Source: Nonomuraea roseoviolacea subsp. carminata
GTDB taxonomy: Bacteria; Actinomycetota; Actinomycetes; Streptosporangiales; Streptosporangiaceae
Direction of reading: 5' to 3'
DNA length: 64,000 bases
Assembly: GCF_024172185.1 (NCBI RefSeq)
Contig: NZ_JAMZEC010000001.1
Span: 5,662,001-5,726,000, forward strand
Below are positions 24,665-33,382 of this stretch, in pieces (position 1 is the stretch's first letter; the number at the start of each line of letters is the position of its first letter). The notes beneath the pieces are model-generated. The model ran no database searches. It was not told where the DNA came from and worked only from the letters and a program-made list of their open reading frames with translations. Position numbers and translations under genes: made by a program.

Positions 24665-27600
24665 TCAGTCGGCGTCGAAGACCACGTCGACCCAGTAGTT
24701 GCTGTCCTTGTAGAACGAGGTCGGGAAGGTGTTCGACGTGGTGTACCGGTAGACGCCGTTGCCGCTGGCCGCGGTGCTCACCGGAGCGATGAGCGGCGGG
24801 TTGTTGAACTGCGTGGTGAAGAAATTCTGGTTGTAAGAGAAATGCCCGGTTTGTGTGTTGTATGAGGCTACGTAATTGGTGTTGGCGTTGATGTGGACCG
24901 GCGTGCTGAACAAGACCTGTTGCCACCCGGACGCCGTCTCGTTGGTGAAGGTGGCGGTGGCGAGCTGCTGGCCGCTGTTGGACCAGAGGGTGCCGATGTG
25001 CGTGCCCGTGTTCTGCGGGCCCTTGTAGAAGCGGATGCCCCGGATGTTGCCCGGTACCAGTGCCTGGAAGCGCACGCCCAGCACCACCGGCCGGTCGTCG
25101 GTGGCCGTCACCACGGCGGGCACCGAGGTGCTGGAGAACAGGCTCGTCGGCGAGAACACCACGTCGACCCAGTAGTTGTTCATCCGGAACGTGTTCGTGG
25201 GGAAGGCGCTGGTCGAGGTGTAGAGATAGACGCCGTTGCCGCTGTTCGCGGTGCTCGCGGGAGCCGTCAGCGGGCCGTTCACCCGGGCCGAGGAGAAGTA
25301 GTCGAGGTTGAGCGCGTAGCGCCCGTTGGGCGCCAGGTAGGAGGCGACGTAGGTGGTGCCCGGCGTCACCTGCACGGGCGTGGCGAACCTCACCTCCTGC
25401 CAGCCGCTGTCGGTCTCGTTGACGAACGTCGCCCGCGCCAGGAGCTGGCCGGTGCTGCTCCACAGGTTGCCGATGTGGGTCCCGGTGTTCTGCGAGCCCT
25501 TGTAGAACCGGACGCCCGAGACGGCGCCCTCCTGCGAGACCTGGAACTTCACGCCGAGCTCGACGGAGCGCGCGTCGGAGTAGGAGACGGTCGCGGGCAC
25601 GGTCGTCGAGGGCCACAGGCTGCACGGGCAGCTCCCGACGACCGTGACGGGCCGCGAGACCGTCGTCGTCTGCAGATTGCCGATGTCGTCGACGGCCCGC
25701 ACGAGGATCGTGGTGTTCCCGGCCGTCTGCGGCACCCAGGTGTACTGCCAGGGACCGAAACCGGTGGCCGCCTGCCAGGTGCTGCCGTTGTCGGTCGACA
25801 CCTCGACCCCCGCGACGACGCCGCCCCCGGTGTCGGAGGCCGTGCCGCTGATCGTGACGGTCTTTCCGGTGATCAGCGTCGCGCCGCTCGCCGGCGTGCT
25901 CAGCGTGGACGTCGGCGGCGACGTGTCGGTGGACGGGACCGCCGGGACCAGGCCCGGCTGGAGCGTCACCGGCTGGGCGCCGAAGTCCGCGAAGAGGTTG
26001 ACCGTCGCCTGCTGGATGCGGACGTCGGTCGGGCTGCCGCCCCGGTCGTGCACGGAGTCGAGCCCCCAGGTCCACTGGATGGTGCCCGCGCCGAAGATCA
26101 TGCCGCCGCCTCCGGACTGCCGGTAGAGGGTCAGGTGGTGCGTGGCGGTGCCGGCGCCGTAGGTGCTGCCGTAGTCGAGCAGGAACTTGTTGGTGTAGCT
26201 GAGCGTGGTGCTGGAGAAGCGCGCCAGACCGGGCGGCTGGAAGTTGTTGTCGGGCTGGTTGTCCCACTCGAAGCCGAGCGTGCCCGCGGAGAGCGTCGCG
26301 ACCTGACCCGGCTGCAGGCTCGCGATCGAGGTGTTGCGCCACAGCCGCATGGGCGCGTACTCCGAGGGCACCTGGATCGCGTCGTTGACGATGCCGTTGA
26401 TGACGAACAGGGTGCCGGTCAGCTGGTTCTCCGGCAGCCCGCCGTCGGAGGGCGGCGAGAAGCGCGGGTCGCGCCAGGTCCCCGTCCACTGCGGGCTGGG
26501 GTCGATCTTGGCGTTGGCGAGCGTCTCCTTGTAGCAGGTCATCGTGCGGAACGGGGTGTCCGACCCGTCGATGCTGTTCTGCCATCGGGTCTTCCAGAAC
26601 ACCTCGTTGGCGGAGAAGAAGGCGATGTTAACGCCGCCGTTGCGGGCCGCGGTGACATTGTCGCGCATGTCCTTGGACCAGTACTCGTCGTGTCCGACGG
26701 ACAGCAGCGCCTTGTGGTTGAGCAGGCTGGCGGGCCTGGTCGCGGTGTCGATGCTGGAGATGTAGCCCACGTCGTAGGCGTTGGCCTCCAGCCAGCGGAC
26801 CATGGGGTACTCGGAGTTGAAGAAGTAGTTGGCGTTCCCGTTGGTGATGCCGCGGGTGATGATCGGGCGGTTGTAGCTGACCTTGTAGGCCCTGTTGGCG
26901 GGCTGGCCGAAGTACAGGCTGTTGCCGCCGTACTGGTTGTACGCCTGCCAGGTCGTGTCGGACGTCTTGAACAGCAGCTCCGACTGGCGCGCGTCGTCGC
27001 GGACGACGAAGAGGATCTGGCTCTCGCCCTCCGTGCCGTCCTCGCGGACCAGTTTGGCCTCGTAGACGCCGGTGACGGCGCTGGCCGGCACCGTCCAGGA
27101 GGCCGAGACCGCCCAGGTGCCGCAGTCGACGAGCCCGGTCGTGGCGTCGCTCGCGCAGTCCGGCTGGTTCTGCGGCAGCGCGGCGGACGGCTGGATCGTG
27201 GTGATGAGCCGGGCGCCCATGCCGCTGTAGTAGCCGAAGCGGTAGATGTCGAGGCGGTAGTCCGTCGCCGGGGTGTTCACCTTGAAGTCGATGGTCTCCC
27301 CGTGGTTGACGCTGATCGTCGTGGGATAGCCCTGGATGGTGGAGCTGCCCGAGCCGACCACGTCCCACTCGCTGGGCGGGTTGCCCGGGAGCTGGTTCTC
27401 GATGCAGATGATCGAGGTGGGCGGGCAGTCGGCGCGGGCGCGCCGGGCTCTCTGGCGCGGATCGGCCCCTGCCGGCGCGGCGGTCGCGGGGCGCAGGGCC
27501 GGCGTCGAGGTGGCCGCCCCGCGCGCCGGCGCGGCGGCCGGGACGACCCGGGGACGGACGCCTTCGGCGCGTGGGGAGACGGCCGGGGCGGCGGACGTCG

Positions 27601-28342
27601 TGGAGGGGAACCGCTGCACGCCGGCCTGGGCCGGGGTGAGCGCTCCTGTGCGGCGCATGTCGTCGATCACCGCGCGCCAGCGGGCGCGGGGGTTCGCGAC
27701 CGGCGCGGGTTCGGCGTCACCGGCCGGGTCCGCGCGCCGGATCATGGCGGCCAGGTAGGCGCCCTCGGACACGCTGAGGTCCTGGACGTCCTTGCCGAAG
27801 AACGTCCGGGCCCCGGCTCGCAGCCCTCGGGCGTCGCCGCCGAGGTCGAGGACGTTGAGGTACCTCTCCAGCACCCATTCCGGCGAGCGCGACAGGCCGG
27901 CCTTGACGGCCACCGCGAGATCGCCGAGCCGGCGGGGGAACGAGTGGTCCTCGGGGTGCTGGCCGGCCGCCATCCGCTGGCTCATCGCGAAGTCGCCGGT
28001 GCTCCGCCCGGTGAGGGCGAACCACAGGCCGCGCGCCAGCCCCTCCATGGTCACGCCCGGCTCCGGGGCGGGGGCCGCGGCCCCGGCGGCGAGGACGGCC
28101 CGTACCACGTGGTCCGGTACCTGGTTGAGCTGGACGGTGGAGCCGGGGGTCCGCACGGTGGTGCGCGACTCCACCGACACGGGGGCGGTCAGCGGGTCGA
28201 GCGGCCCCGTGTCGCCGGGCAGGGGCGTCAGCGCCCAGGCGGTCCAGAGCAGGGCGGCCAGGACGGCCACACCCCCGAGGACGATCAGCGCCATGCGAGG
28301 CGGACGCCGCCTCAAGCTGATCTTCTCCTTGCCGTCCGGCAT
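24665..28342 (-). CDS. Giant exported protein: degenerate GT51-like, N,N-dimethylformamidase-like, Ig-like and two DUF4082 domains
   Basis: This 1225-residue protein has a TM anchor at 17-39. Residues about 60-245 match the GT51 peptidoglycan glycosyltransferase fold (VLERYLNVLDLGGDARGL, ARTFFGKDVQDLSVSEGAYLA). However, the motif that should carry the catalytic Glu reads AAGAAAPAPEPGV, with Gly87 at the Glu position, and the GGSTITQQ motif reads GDFAMSQR. A Pro/Ala linker follows. Next is an N,N-dimethylformamidase beta-subunit-like region (about 305-815; YRFGYYSGMGARL, HDEYW), then an Ig-like domain and two DUF4082 domains. GGGAG precedes ATG 28342. The domain calls are firm from motifs, but the cellular role is unknown. 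Confidence 0.85.
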   Translation of the reverse strand: MPDGKEKISLRRRPPRMALIVLGGVAVLAALLWTAWALTPLPGDTGPLDPLTAPVSVESRTTVRTPGSTVQLNQVPDHVVRAVLAAGAAAPAPEPGVTMEGLARGLWFALTGRSTGDFAMSQRMAAGQHPEDHSFPRRLGDLAVAVKAGLSRSPEWVLERYLNVLDLGGDARGLRAGARTFFGKDVQDLSVSEGAYLAAMIRRADPAGDAEPAPVANPRARWRAVIDDMRRTGALTPAQAGVQRFPSTTSAAPAVSPRAEGVRPRVVPAAAPARGAATSTPALRPATAAPAGADPRQRARRARADCPPTSIICIENQLPGNPPSEWDVVGSGSSTIQGYPTTISVNHGETIDFKVNTPATDYRLDIYRFGYYSGMGARLITTIQPSAALPQNQPDCASDATTGLVDCGTWAVSASWTVPASAVTGVYEAKLVREDGTEGESQILFVVRDDARQSELLFKTSDTTWQAYNQYGGNSLYFGQPANRAYKVSYNRPIITRGITNGNANYFFNSEYPMVRWLEANAYDVGYISSIDTATRPASLLNHKALLSVGHDEYWSKDMRDNVTAARNGGVNIAFFSANEVFWKTRWQNSIDGSDTPFRTMTCYKETLANAKIDPSPQWTGTWRDPRFSPPSDGGLPENQLTGTLFVINGIVNDAIQVPSEYAPMRLWRNTSIASLQPGQVATLSAGTLGFEWDNQPDNNFQPPGLARFSSTTLSYTNKFLLDYGSTYGAGTATHHLTLYRQSGGGGMIFGAGTIQWTWGLDSVHDRGGSPTDVRIQQATVNLFADFGAQPVTLQPGLVPAVPSTDTSPPTSTLSTPASGATLITGKTVTISGTASDTGGGVVAGVEVSTDNGSTWQAATGFGPWQYTWVPQTAGNTTILVRAVDDIGNLQTTTVSRPVTVVGSCPCSLWPSTTVPATVSYSDARSVELGVKFQVSQEGAVSGVRFYKGSQNTGTHIGNLWSSTGQLLARATFVNETDSGWQEVRFATPVQVTPGTTYVASYLAPNGRYALNLDYFSSARVNGPLTAPASTANSGNGVYLYTSTSAFPTNTFRMNNYWVDVVFSPTSLFSSTSVPAVVTATDDRPVVLGVRFQALVPGNIRGIRFYKGPQNTGTHIGTLWSNSGQQLATATFTNETASGWQQVLFSTPVHINANTNYVASYNTQTGHFSYNQNFFTTQFNNPPLIAPVSTAASGNGVYRYTTSNTFPTSFYKDSNYWVDVVFDAD

Positions 28343-28666
28343 GCGGAACTCCCAAGAACCCGTTTGCTAGCTAAAACAGGAGCAAAGGCGATGTGTATGC
28401 ACCTCGAAGCAGAGTAGGGATGAAATCGGGCAGTGATCGCGCGACGCGGACAATGACAGCACTCGATAGGGGATGGGCGTGTCGGGAAACAAACATCGGT
28501 TGCGGTAATGCGTCCGTTTTTGCGGTAAAGCTTTCCGGTCAGGCCGGGAAAGCGGTGCCCGAGGTGGCGCCGGTGCCGGGGTCGCGGCAAAACAGTCGCA
28601 AGGAGACGGTCCCGTCCGGGGCATTCGCCCGCCGGGTGGACGGAGCGGTTGGCCAGGCTGGAGCGC
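28343..28666. other. Intergenic region between divergent genes
   Basis: This 324-bp region is shared by the large DUF4082 gene (-) and the GT-C-like gene (+). It is noticeably richer in A/T than its surroundings from about 28360 to 28540, as expected for two promoters. It holds the short inverted pair TTTGCT (28361-28366) and AGCAAA. I could not define -35/-10 boxes with confidence, and I saw no gene. Confidence 0.5.
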
Positions 28667-31057
28667 ATGGCCGCCGCCCCGCCCCGCCCGCGCGTCCCGC
28701 GACCGCCACAGACCGAGCCCCGCGAGGGCGAGCCGCCGCCGGAGCCGCGCCGGGGCGAGACACCGCCGGAGCCGCGCCCGGCAGAGAGACCACCAGGGGT
28801 CCCGAGCCCGCTGACGTGGATGTCACGGTGGTCGCCCGCGGCGGCCGTCCTCGCCTGCGCCGTGGTCGCGTTGCGGCTGCACGGCGTCGGCGCCCGGGAC
28901 ACGGCCGCGTTCGCCCTGTACGTCGCGCTGGCTCTGGCGCTGCCCGGCCTGCTGTGGGCGCGGGCCCTGTACCGCCGCGCGCACGCGCTGCCCGAGCAGG
29001 TGGCGCTCGGCCTGACCCTCGGCTACGCGATCGAGGTGCTCACCTACCTGCCGGCCCGCGCCCTCGGGCTGCCCCTGCTGGTCCTGGCGTGGCCGCTGGG
29101 CACGTACGCGCTGTTCCTGGCCGTCCCCCGGCTGCGCCGGCACTGGCGGCGCGGACCCGGCGCGCGCCCCGTCCCGCTGTGGTGGTCGTGGGCCCTCGCG
29201 CTCGTCACGATCGCGGTCGTCGCCCTGGTCGCCGCCGGGTTCTACGCCCGCCAGCCGCTCACCTGGCCGGCGCTCCTGTCGTCGTCCGTGGACATGCCCT
29301 TCCACCTGGCGCTCACCGGCGAGCTGCGCAACCACGTGCCGCCCACGATGCCGTCGGTCGCCGGTGAGCCGCTCGCCTACCACTGGTTCGTCTACGCGCA
29401 CCTCGCCGCCGCCAGCCGGATCACCGGGATCGAGCCCGCCGTGGTGCTCTTCCGGCTGGCCGTGCTGCCCATGCTGGCGGCGTTCGTCGTGCTGCTCGGG
29501 ATGGTCGGGCGCCGCCTGACCGGCTCGCGGAGGGTGGCGGCCGGCGCGGTGGCGGCGACGGTGTTCGTGGCCGCGCCGGGCCTGTACACCGGGTCGGTCG
29601 CCGGGCTGCTGACCTGGACGCCGCCGTACTCGTGGGCCAGCCCGACCCAGACGTTCGGCGCCCTGCTGTTCGTCCCCGTGATGCTCCTGCTCCTCGACCT
29701 GTCCGGGGCGGCGCGGCGCGGCCGGGGCTGGTGGGCCCTCCTGACGGTGCTGCTGGTGGCGCTGGCGGGGGCCAAGGCCACCTACCTGCCGCTCCTCGCC
29801 GCCGGCCTGCTGGTGGTCGCCGTCGCCGAGGCGGTCACCCGGTTCCGGGCGCCCCGGCGGGCGGCGGCCGTGCTCGGGCTGACGGCGGCGTGCCTGGCGT
29901 TCGCGCACGTGGTGCTGTACGGCGGCGCCCGGCAGGGCCTCGTCCTCGATCCGCTGTCGATGGTCGAGGTGACCTGGCGCAACCTGACCGGCGCGGACGT
30001 CGCGGAGCCCGTCGCGTGGCCGGCGGCGCTCGGGGCGACGCTCCTGTGCCTGCTCGCCGCGGCCGTCGCCTGGTGCGGGGTGCTGGGGCTGCTGTGCCGG
30101 CCGCGGCTGCTCGTTCGTCCGCCCGTGGTGCTGGCGCTCGGGATGAGCGCGGCCGGGCTGGGCGCCGCGCTCCTGCTCGGCCATCCCTCGCTGTCGCAGG
30201 GGTACTTCCTGCAGGCCGTCTTCCCGTACCTGGCGATGGTCGCCTGCCACGGTCTGGCCGTCGCGGCCCGGCGGGCGGGGCTGCGGCCGGCCATGGCGGT
30301 GGGCGCCGCCTGCGCCGGGGTGGCCGCCGTCGTGGCGATCCGCGTGCTGCTCGGCGTCCGGGTGCCGCTCGGGCCCGGCGTGGACGCCGCCGTGCTCTAC
30401 CTGCCGTACGCGGCGCTGCTCGGCCTGGTGGTGACGGCGGCTCTGGCGCTGCGCGCGCTGCGGCAGAGCCGGCCCGCGACCTTCGCGCTGCTGCTCTGCC
30501 TGGTCACCGCGGCGGGGACGCCGGCGGCATGGACGGCGCAGCTCGCGCTGGGCGCCGCCAAGGGCCCGCTCCCGGCCACGGCGCACCGCCGGGTGGGCCC
30601 GGACGCGCCCCGGGGGGCGGTCGCGGCCGGGCGATGGCTGCGCGCGCACTCGTCGCCCGACGACCTGGTCGCCACCAACGCGCACTGCCGGTGGGGCTTC
30701 GAGTCGCCGTGCGACAGCCGCGCCTTCTGGGCCAGTGCGTTGAGCGAGCGGCGGGTGCTGGTCGAGGGATGGGCGTACACGGCGACCTCGCTGGCCGGGG
30801 CCCGCCCCGAGGAGGAGGCGGAGCACCGCCCGTTCTGGGACCAGGAGCGGCTGCGCGCCAACGACGCCGTCTTCCTGCGGCCGTCGCCCGAGGCGGCCCG
30901 TGTCCTGCGCGAGCGGTACGGCGTGCGGTGGCTGTTCGTGGACGAGACCCGGCTGCCGGCGGGCGTCCGCCTGGACGCCGCGGCCATGCCGCGCTTCCGC
31001 TCCGGCGACCACGCCGTCTACGAGCTGACCGCGGACGCCGAGCCGACCGCTCGCTGA
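28667..31057 (+). CDS. Polytopic membrane protein, probable GT-C glycosyltransferase
   Basis: This protein of about 796 residues has a Pro/Arg-rich cytoplasmic N-terminus and a dozen or more TM helices. A soluble domain of about 150 residues ends it (AAGRWLRAHSSPDDLVATN, YGVRWLFVDE, FRSGDHAVYEL). Periplasmic-loop residues VDMPFHL, HVPPTMPSVAGEPL and YHWFVYAHLAAAS are shared with the paralogue at 36546. The topology and the C-terminal domain resemble GT-C enzymes that transfer sugars from polyprenyl-phosphate donors, but the family is not named with certainty. ATG 28667 is used; an upstream TTG (28649) is equally spaced from a GGAG. Confidence 0.75.
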   Translation: MAAAPPRPRVPRPPQTEPREGEPPPEPRRGETPPEPRPAERPPGVPSPLTWMSRWSPAAAVLACAVVALRLHGVGARDTAAFALYVALALALPGLLWARALYRRAHALPEQVALGLTLGYAIEVLTYLPARALGLPLLVLAWPLGTYALFLAVPRLRRHWRRGPGARPVPLWWSWALALVTIAVVALVAAGFYARQPLTWPALLSSSVDMPFHLALTGELRNHVPPTMPSVAGEPLAYHWFVYAHLAAASRITGIEPAVVLFRLAVLPMLAAFVVLLGMVGRRLTGSRRVAAGAVAATVFVAAPGLYTGSVAGLLTWTPPYSWASPTQTFGALLFVPVMLLLLDLSGAARRGRGWWALLTVLLVALAGAKATYLPLLAAGLLVVAVAEAVTRFRAPRRAAAVLGLTAACLAFAHVVLYGGARQGLVLDPLSMVEVTWRNLTGADVAEPVAWPAALGATLLCLLAAAVAWCGVLGLLCRPRLLVRPPVVLALGMSAAGLGAALLLGHPSLSQGYFLQAVFPYLAMVACHGLAVAARRAGLRPAMAVGAACAGVAAVVAIRVLLGVRVPLGPGVDAAVLYLPYAALLGLVVTAALALRALRQSRPATFALLLCLVTAAGTPAAWTAQLALGAAKGPLPATAHRRVGPDAPRGAVAAGRWLRAHSSPDDLVATNAHCRWGFESPCDSRAFWASALSERRVLVEGWAYTATSLAGARPEEEAEHRPFWDQERLRANDAVFLRPSPEAARVLRERYGVRWLFVDETRLPAGVRLDAAAMPRFRSGDHAVYELTADAEPTAR

Positions 31058-31064
31058 ACCGCCG

Positions 31065-31086
31065 CCGGGGCCGCCCCTGGCCCCGG
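31065..31086 (+). terminator. GC hairpin after the GT-C-like gene
   Basis: CCGGGGCC (31065-31072) pairs exactly with GGCCCCGG (31079-31086) around a 6-nt loop, 8 bp after the stop at 31057. There is no U-tract. Confidence 0.6.
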
Positions 31087-31154
31087 TATGGCCGTGGTCA
31101 CAAGGGCGCAATGTTTCCCGCCGCCGGAGCGCCGTCGTCGTCGCGGGCCGGGCG

Positions 31155-32264
31155 ATGGCGATGATGACGCTGATGAGAGACATGACCCATGTGTGCGAAG
31201 TGATCAAGGTGCTGCACGTCGGCGGGGCGGAGACGTTGCTCGTCGAGCGCCTGCTCGCGGCGCCTCAGAAGAACATCCGTTACACAGTGATGTGCCTGTG
31301 GACGACGGACGAGACCGTGCGGCGGCTCGGCGCCGCGGGGATCGACGTCGTGCAGTTCACCTCCGGCCCGCGCCCGTTCCGCCTGCTGTCCATGGCGACG
31401 GCGGTCCGGCGGCTGCGGCCCGACGTCGTCCACCTGCACTCACCGCTGCCGGCGGCGCTGCTGCGGGTCACGACCCGGTTGACCCGGCACCGCCCCGCGC
31501 TGATCTCGACCGTGCACAACGTCCGCTACCGGCTCCCGACGATGCTGGTCGACCGCGCCACGGGCTGGCTGGACGCCCACACGGTGGCCGTCTCCGCCCA
31601 GGTGGCCCGGGCGGTCGTCAGCCGGGGTGCGCGACGCCTGACCACCAGGATCCACGGCGTCAGCGTTACCGAGCAGCGTCGCCGGGCCGAGGAGACCGCG
31701 CGGATCCGGCAGGAGTGGAACGTTCCCGCGACGGCCTTCCTGATCGCGCACGTGGCGAACTTCCGCCCGCAGAAACAGCATGACCTGCTCCTCCAGGCGG
31801 CGGCCCAGGTCGTCCGGCGCGACTCCCGCGCGGTGTTCGCGCTGGCCGGCCAGGGGCCGCTGGAGCAGCAGATCGCGCGCGGTGTGGCCGAGCTGGGCTC
31901 CGACCAGGTCCGGTTCCTCGGCTGCGTACCCGACGCGGCCCGGCTGATCGCCGCCTCCGACCTCCTGGTCCTCAGCTCCGCGTACGAGGGGCTGCCCGTC
32001 GTGGTCATGGAGGCGCTGGCCGCCGGCGTCCCGGTGGTGTCCACGAAGGTCGGCGGAGTGCCCGAACTGGTGGAGGACGGCAAGAACGGCTACCTGACCG
32101 GCCCTGGGGACCCGGACGCGTTGGCCGGGGCGATCCTGCGGGCGATGCGTCCCGACGTCCACGCGCGGCTGTGCCAGGGCGCGCGCGACAGCGCCGACCT
32201 GGTGGACATCGGCCGGACCGCGGAGTGGTTCGAGGGACTCTACGACGAGGTCCGTACCTCATGA
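31155..32264 (+). CDS. Family 4 glycosyltransferase
   Basis: This GT4 retaining transferase has about 369 residues. It has an N-terminal acceptor domain with HVGGAETLLVERLL and a donor-nucleotide domain with VANFRPQKQHDLLLQA, AGQGPLEQQI and the E-x7-E motif in YEGLPVVVMEALAAG. It would add a sugar from a nucleotide donor to a lipid-linked intermediate on the cytoplasmic side. Several in-frame ATGs (31155, 31161, 31173, 31182) compete; 31182 has GAGAGA upstream and may be real. Its stop overlaps the next GT4 start (ATGA). Confidence 0.87.
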   Translation: MAMMTLMRDMTHVCEVIKVLHVGGAETLLVERLLAAPQKNIRYTVMCLWTTDETVRRLGAAGIDVVQFTSGPRPFRLLSMATAVRRLRPDVVHLHSPLPAALLRVTTRLTRHRPALISTVHNVRYRLPTMLVDRATGWLDAHTVAVSAQVARAVVSRGARRLTTRIHGVSVTEQRRRAEETARIRQEWNVPATAFLIAHVANFRPQKQHDLLLQAAAQVVRRDSRAVFALAGQGPLEQQIARGVAELGSDQVRFLGCVPDAARLIAASDLLVLSSAYEGLPVVVMEALAAGVPVVSTKVGGVPELVEDGKNGYLTGPGDPDALAGAILRAMRPDVHARLCQGARDSADLVDIGRTAEWFEGLYDEVRTS

Positions 32265-33382
32265 CGGGGACGAGCGCACTCCGCCCGCGACGCGTCGCCT
32301 TCCTCATCGGAGACCTGAACCCCGGCGGCACCCAGAAGCAGCTCATCCTGCTCACGCGGGAGCTGCGTCAGGCGGGCGTCGAGGTGCACGTCCTGTTGTT
32401 GACCAGGGGCGGACCGTTCGAGCCCGCGCTCCGCGAGGCGGGGGCGAACGTGCACCTCCTCGGGTTCGGCCGCGGTACCGGGGCCGGGAACCTGCGCGCC
32501 CTCGCCCGCCTGGTCAGGCTCCTGAGGATCCTGCGGCCCGAGGTCCTGCACGCCTTCCTCCACCACTGCTGCGTCATCGGGGTTCCGGCGGCCCGGCTCG
32601 CCCGGGTGCCGGTCGTGGTGGCCGGCCGGCGCAACGAGGTCCGGCTGGACCTCACGCACCCGTGGAGCCTGCCGCTGGAGAAGGTGACGGCGCGGATGAC
32701 CCATCACGTGGTCGTCAACGCGAAGGTGCTGGCCCGCGACACGGAGGGGATCGGCGTGCCGCCGGGGAGGATCTCGGTGATCTACAACGGCCTGTCCGCC
32801 GACGCGTTCGCACCGGCGGAGCCCGCGCCCGTCGACACCGCCCTGCCCGTGCTGCTCTGCGTGGCCAGGCTCAGCGCGGAGAAGGGGCACCGCTCCCTGC
32901 TGGAAGCGCAGGCGCTGCTCGCCCGGCGCGGCAGGCCGTGCACGCTCCTCCTCGCCGGCGATGGCCCCGAGCGCGAGCGACTGGAGAAGCAGGCGGCCAT
33001 GCTCGGCGTGGACGTGCGCTTCCTCGGGTTCCGCATGGACGGCGCGGGACTGCTCGCCCGCGCGGACGTGGTCGTGCTGCCCTCGACGACCGAGGGGCTC
33101 AGCAACGCGGTCATGGAGGCGATGGCGGCCGGCCGGCCGGTGGTGGCCACCGCGGTCGGCGGCAACCCGGAGCTCCTCGAGGGCCGGGGCGTCCTGGTCC
33201 CCCCGGCCGACCCGGCGGCCCTCGCCGACGGCGTCGCCCGGCTGCTGGACGATCCCGAGCTGGCTCGGCGGACGGCGGCCGAGGCGCGGCTCTGGGCACG
33301 CGAGCACCTCGACCCGCGCGTGCTGCGTGACGAGCACCTGACGCTGTACCACCGGCTGCTGAAGGCGCGCGATGGCCGTTAG
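32261..33382 (+). CDS. Family 4 glycosyltransferase
   Basis: This 373-residue GT4 has FLIGDLNPGGTQKQLILL, the GT4 glycine-rich start with a Q-type acceptor loop. The donor domain contains VARLSAEKGH, LAGDGPERERLE and the E-x7-E motif in TEGLSNAVMEAMAAG. ATG 32261 overlaps the previous stop by 4 bp, and its end overlaps the flippase start by 11 bp. The two transferases and the flippase are thus co-translated. Donor and acceptor are unknown. Confidence 0.9.
   Translation: MTGTSALRPRRVAFLIGDLNPGGTQKQLILLTRELRQAGVEVHVLLLTRGGPFEPALREAGANVHLLGFGRGTGAGNLRALARLVRLLRILRPEVLHAFLHHCCVIGVPAARLARVPVVVAGRRNEVRLDLTHPWSLPLEKVTARMTHHVVVNAKVLARDTEGIGVPPGRISVIYNGLSADAFAPAEPAPVDTALPVLLCVARLSAEKGHRSLLEAQALLARRGRPCTLLLAGDGPERERLEKQAAMLGVDVRFLGFRMDGAGLLARADVVVLPSTTEGLSNAVMEAMAAGRPVVATAVGGNPELLEGRGVLVPPADPAALADGVARLLDDPELARRTAAEARLWAREHLDPRVLRDEHLTLYHRLLKARDGR

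Noticed and set aside
24893..28417. A 1174-codon plus-strand ORF opposite the giant exported protein
   Set aside because: The composition is that of a high-GC shadow; the minus strand has domains, a signal anchor and a ribosome site.
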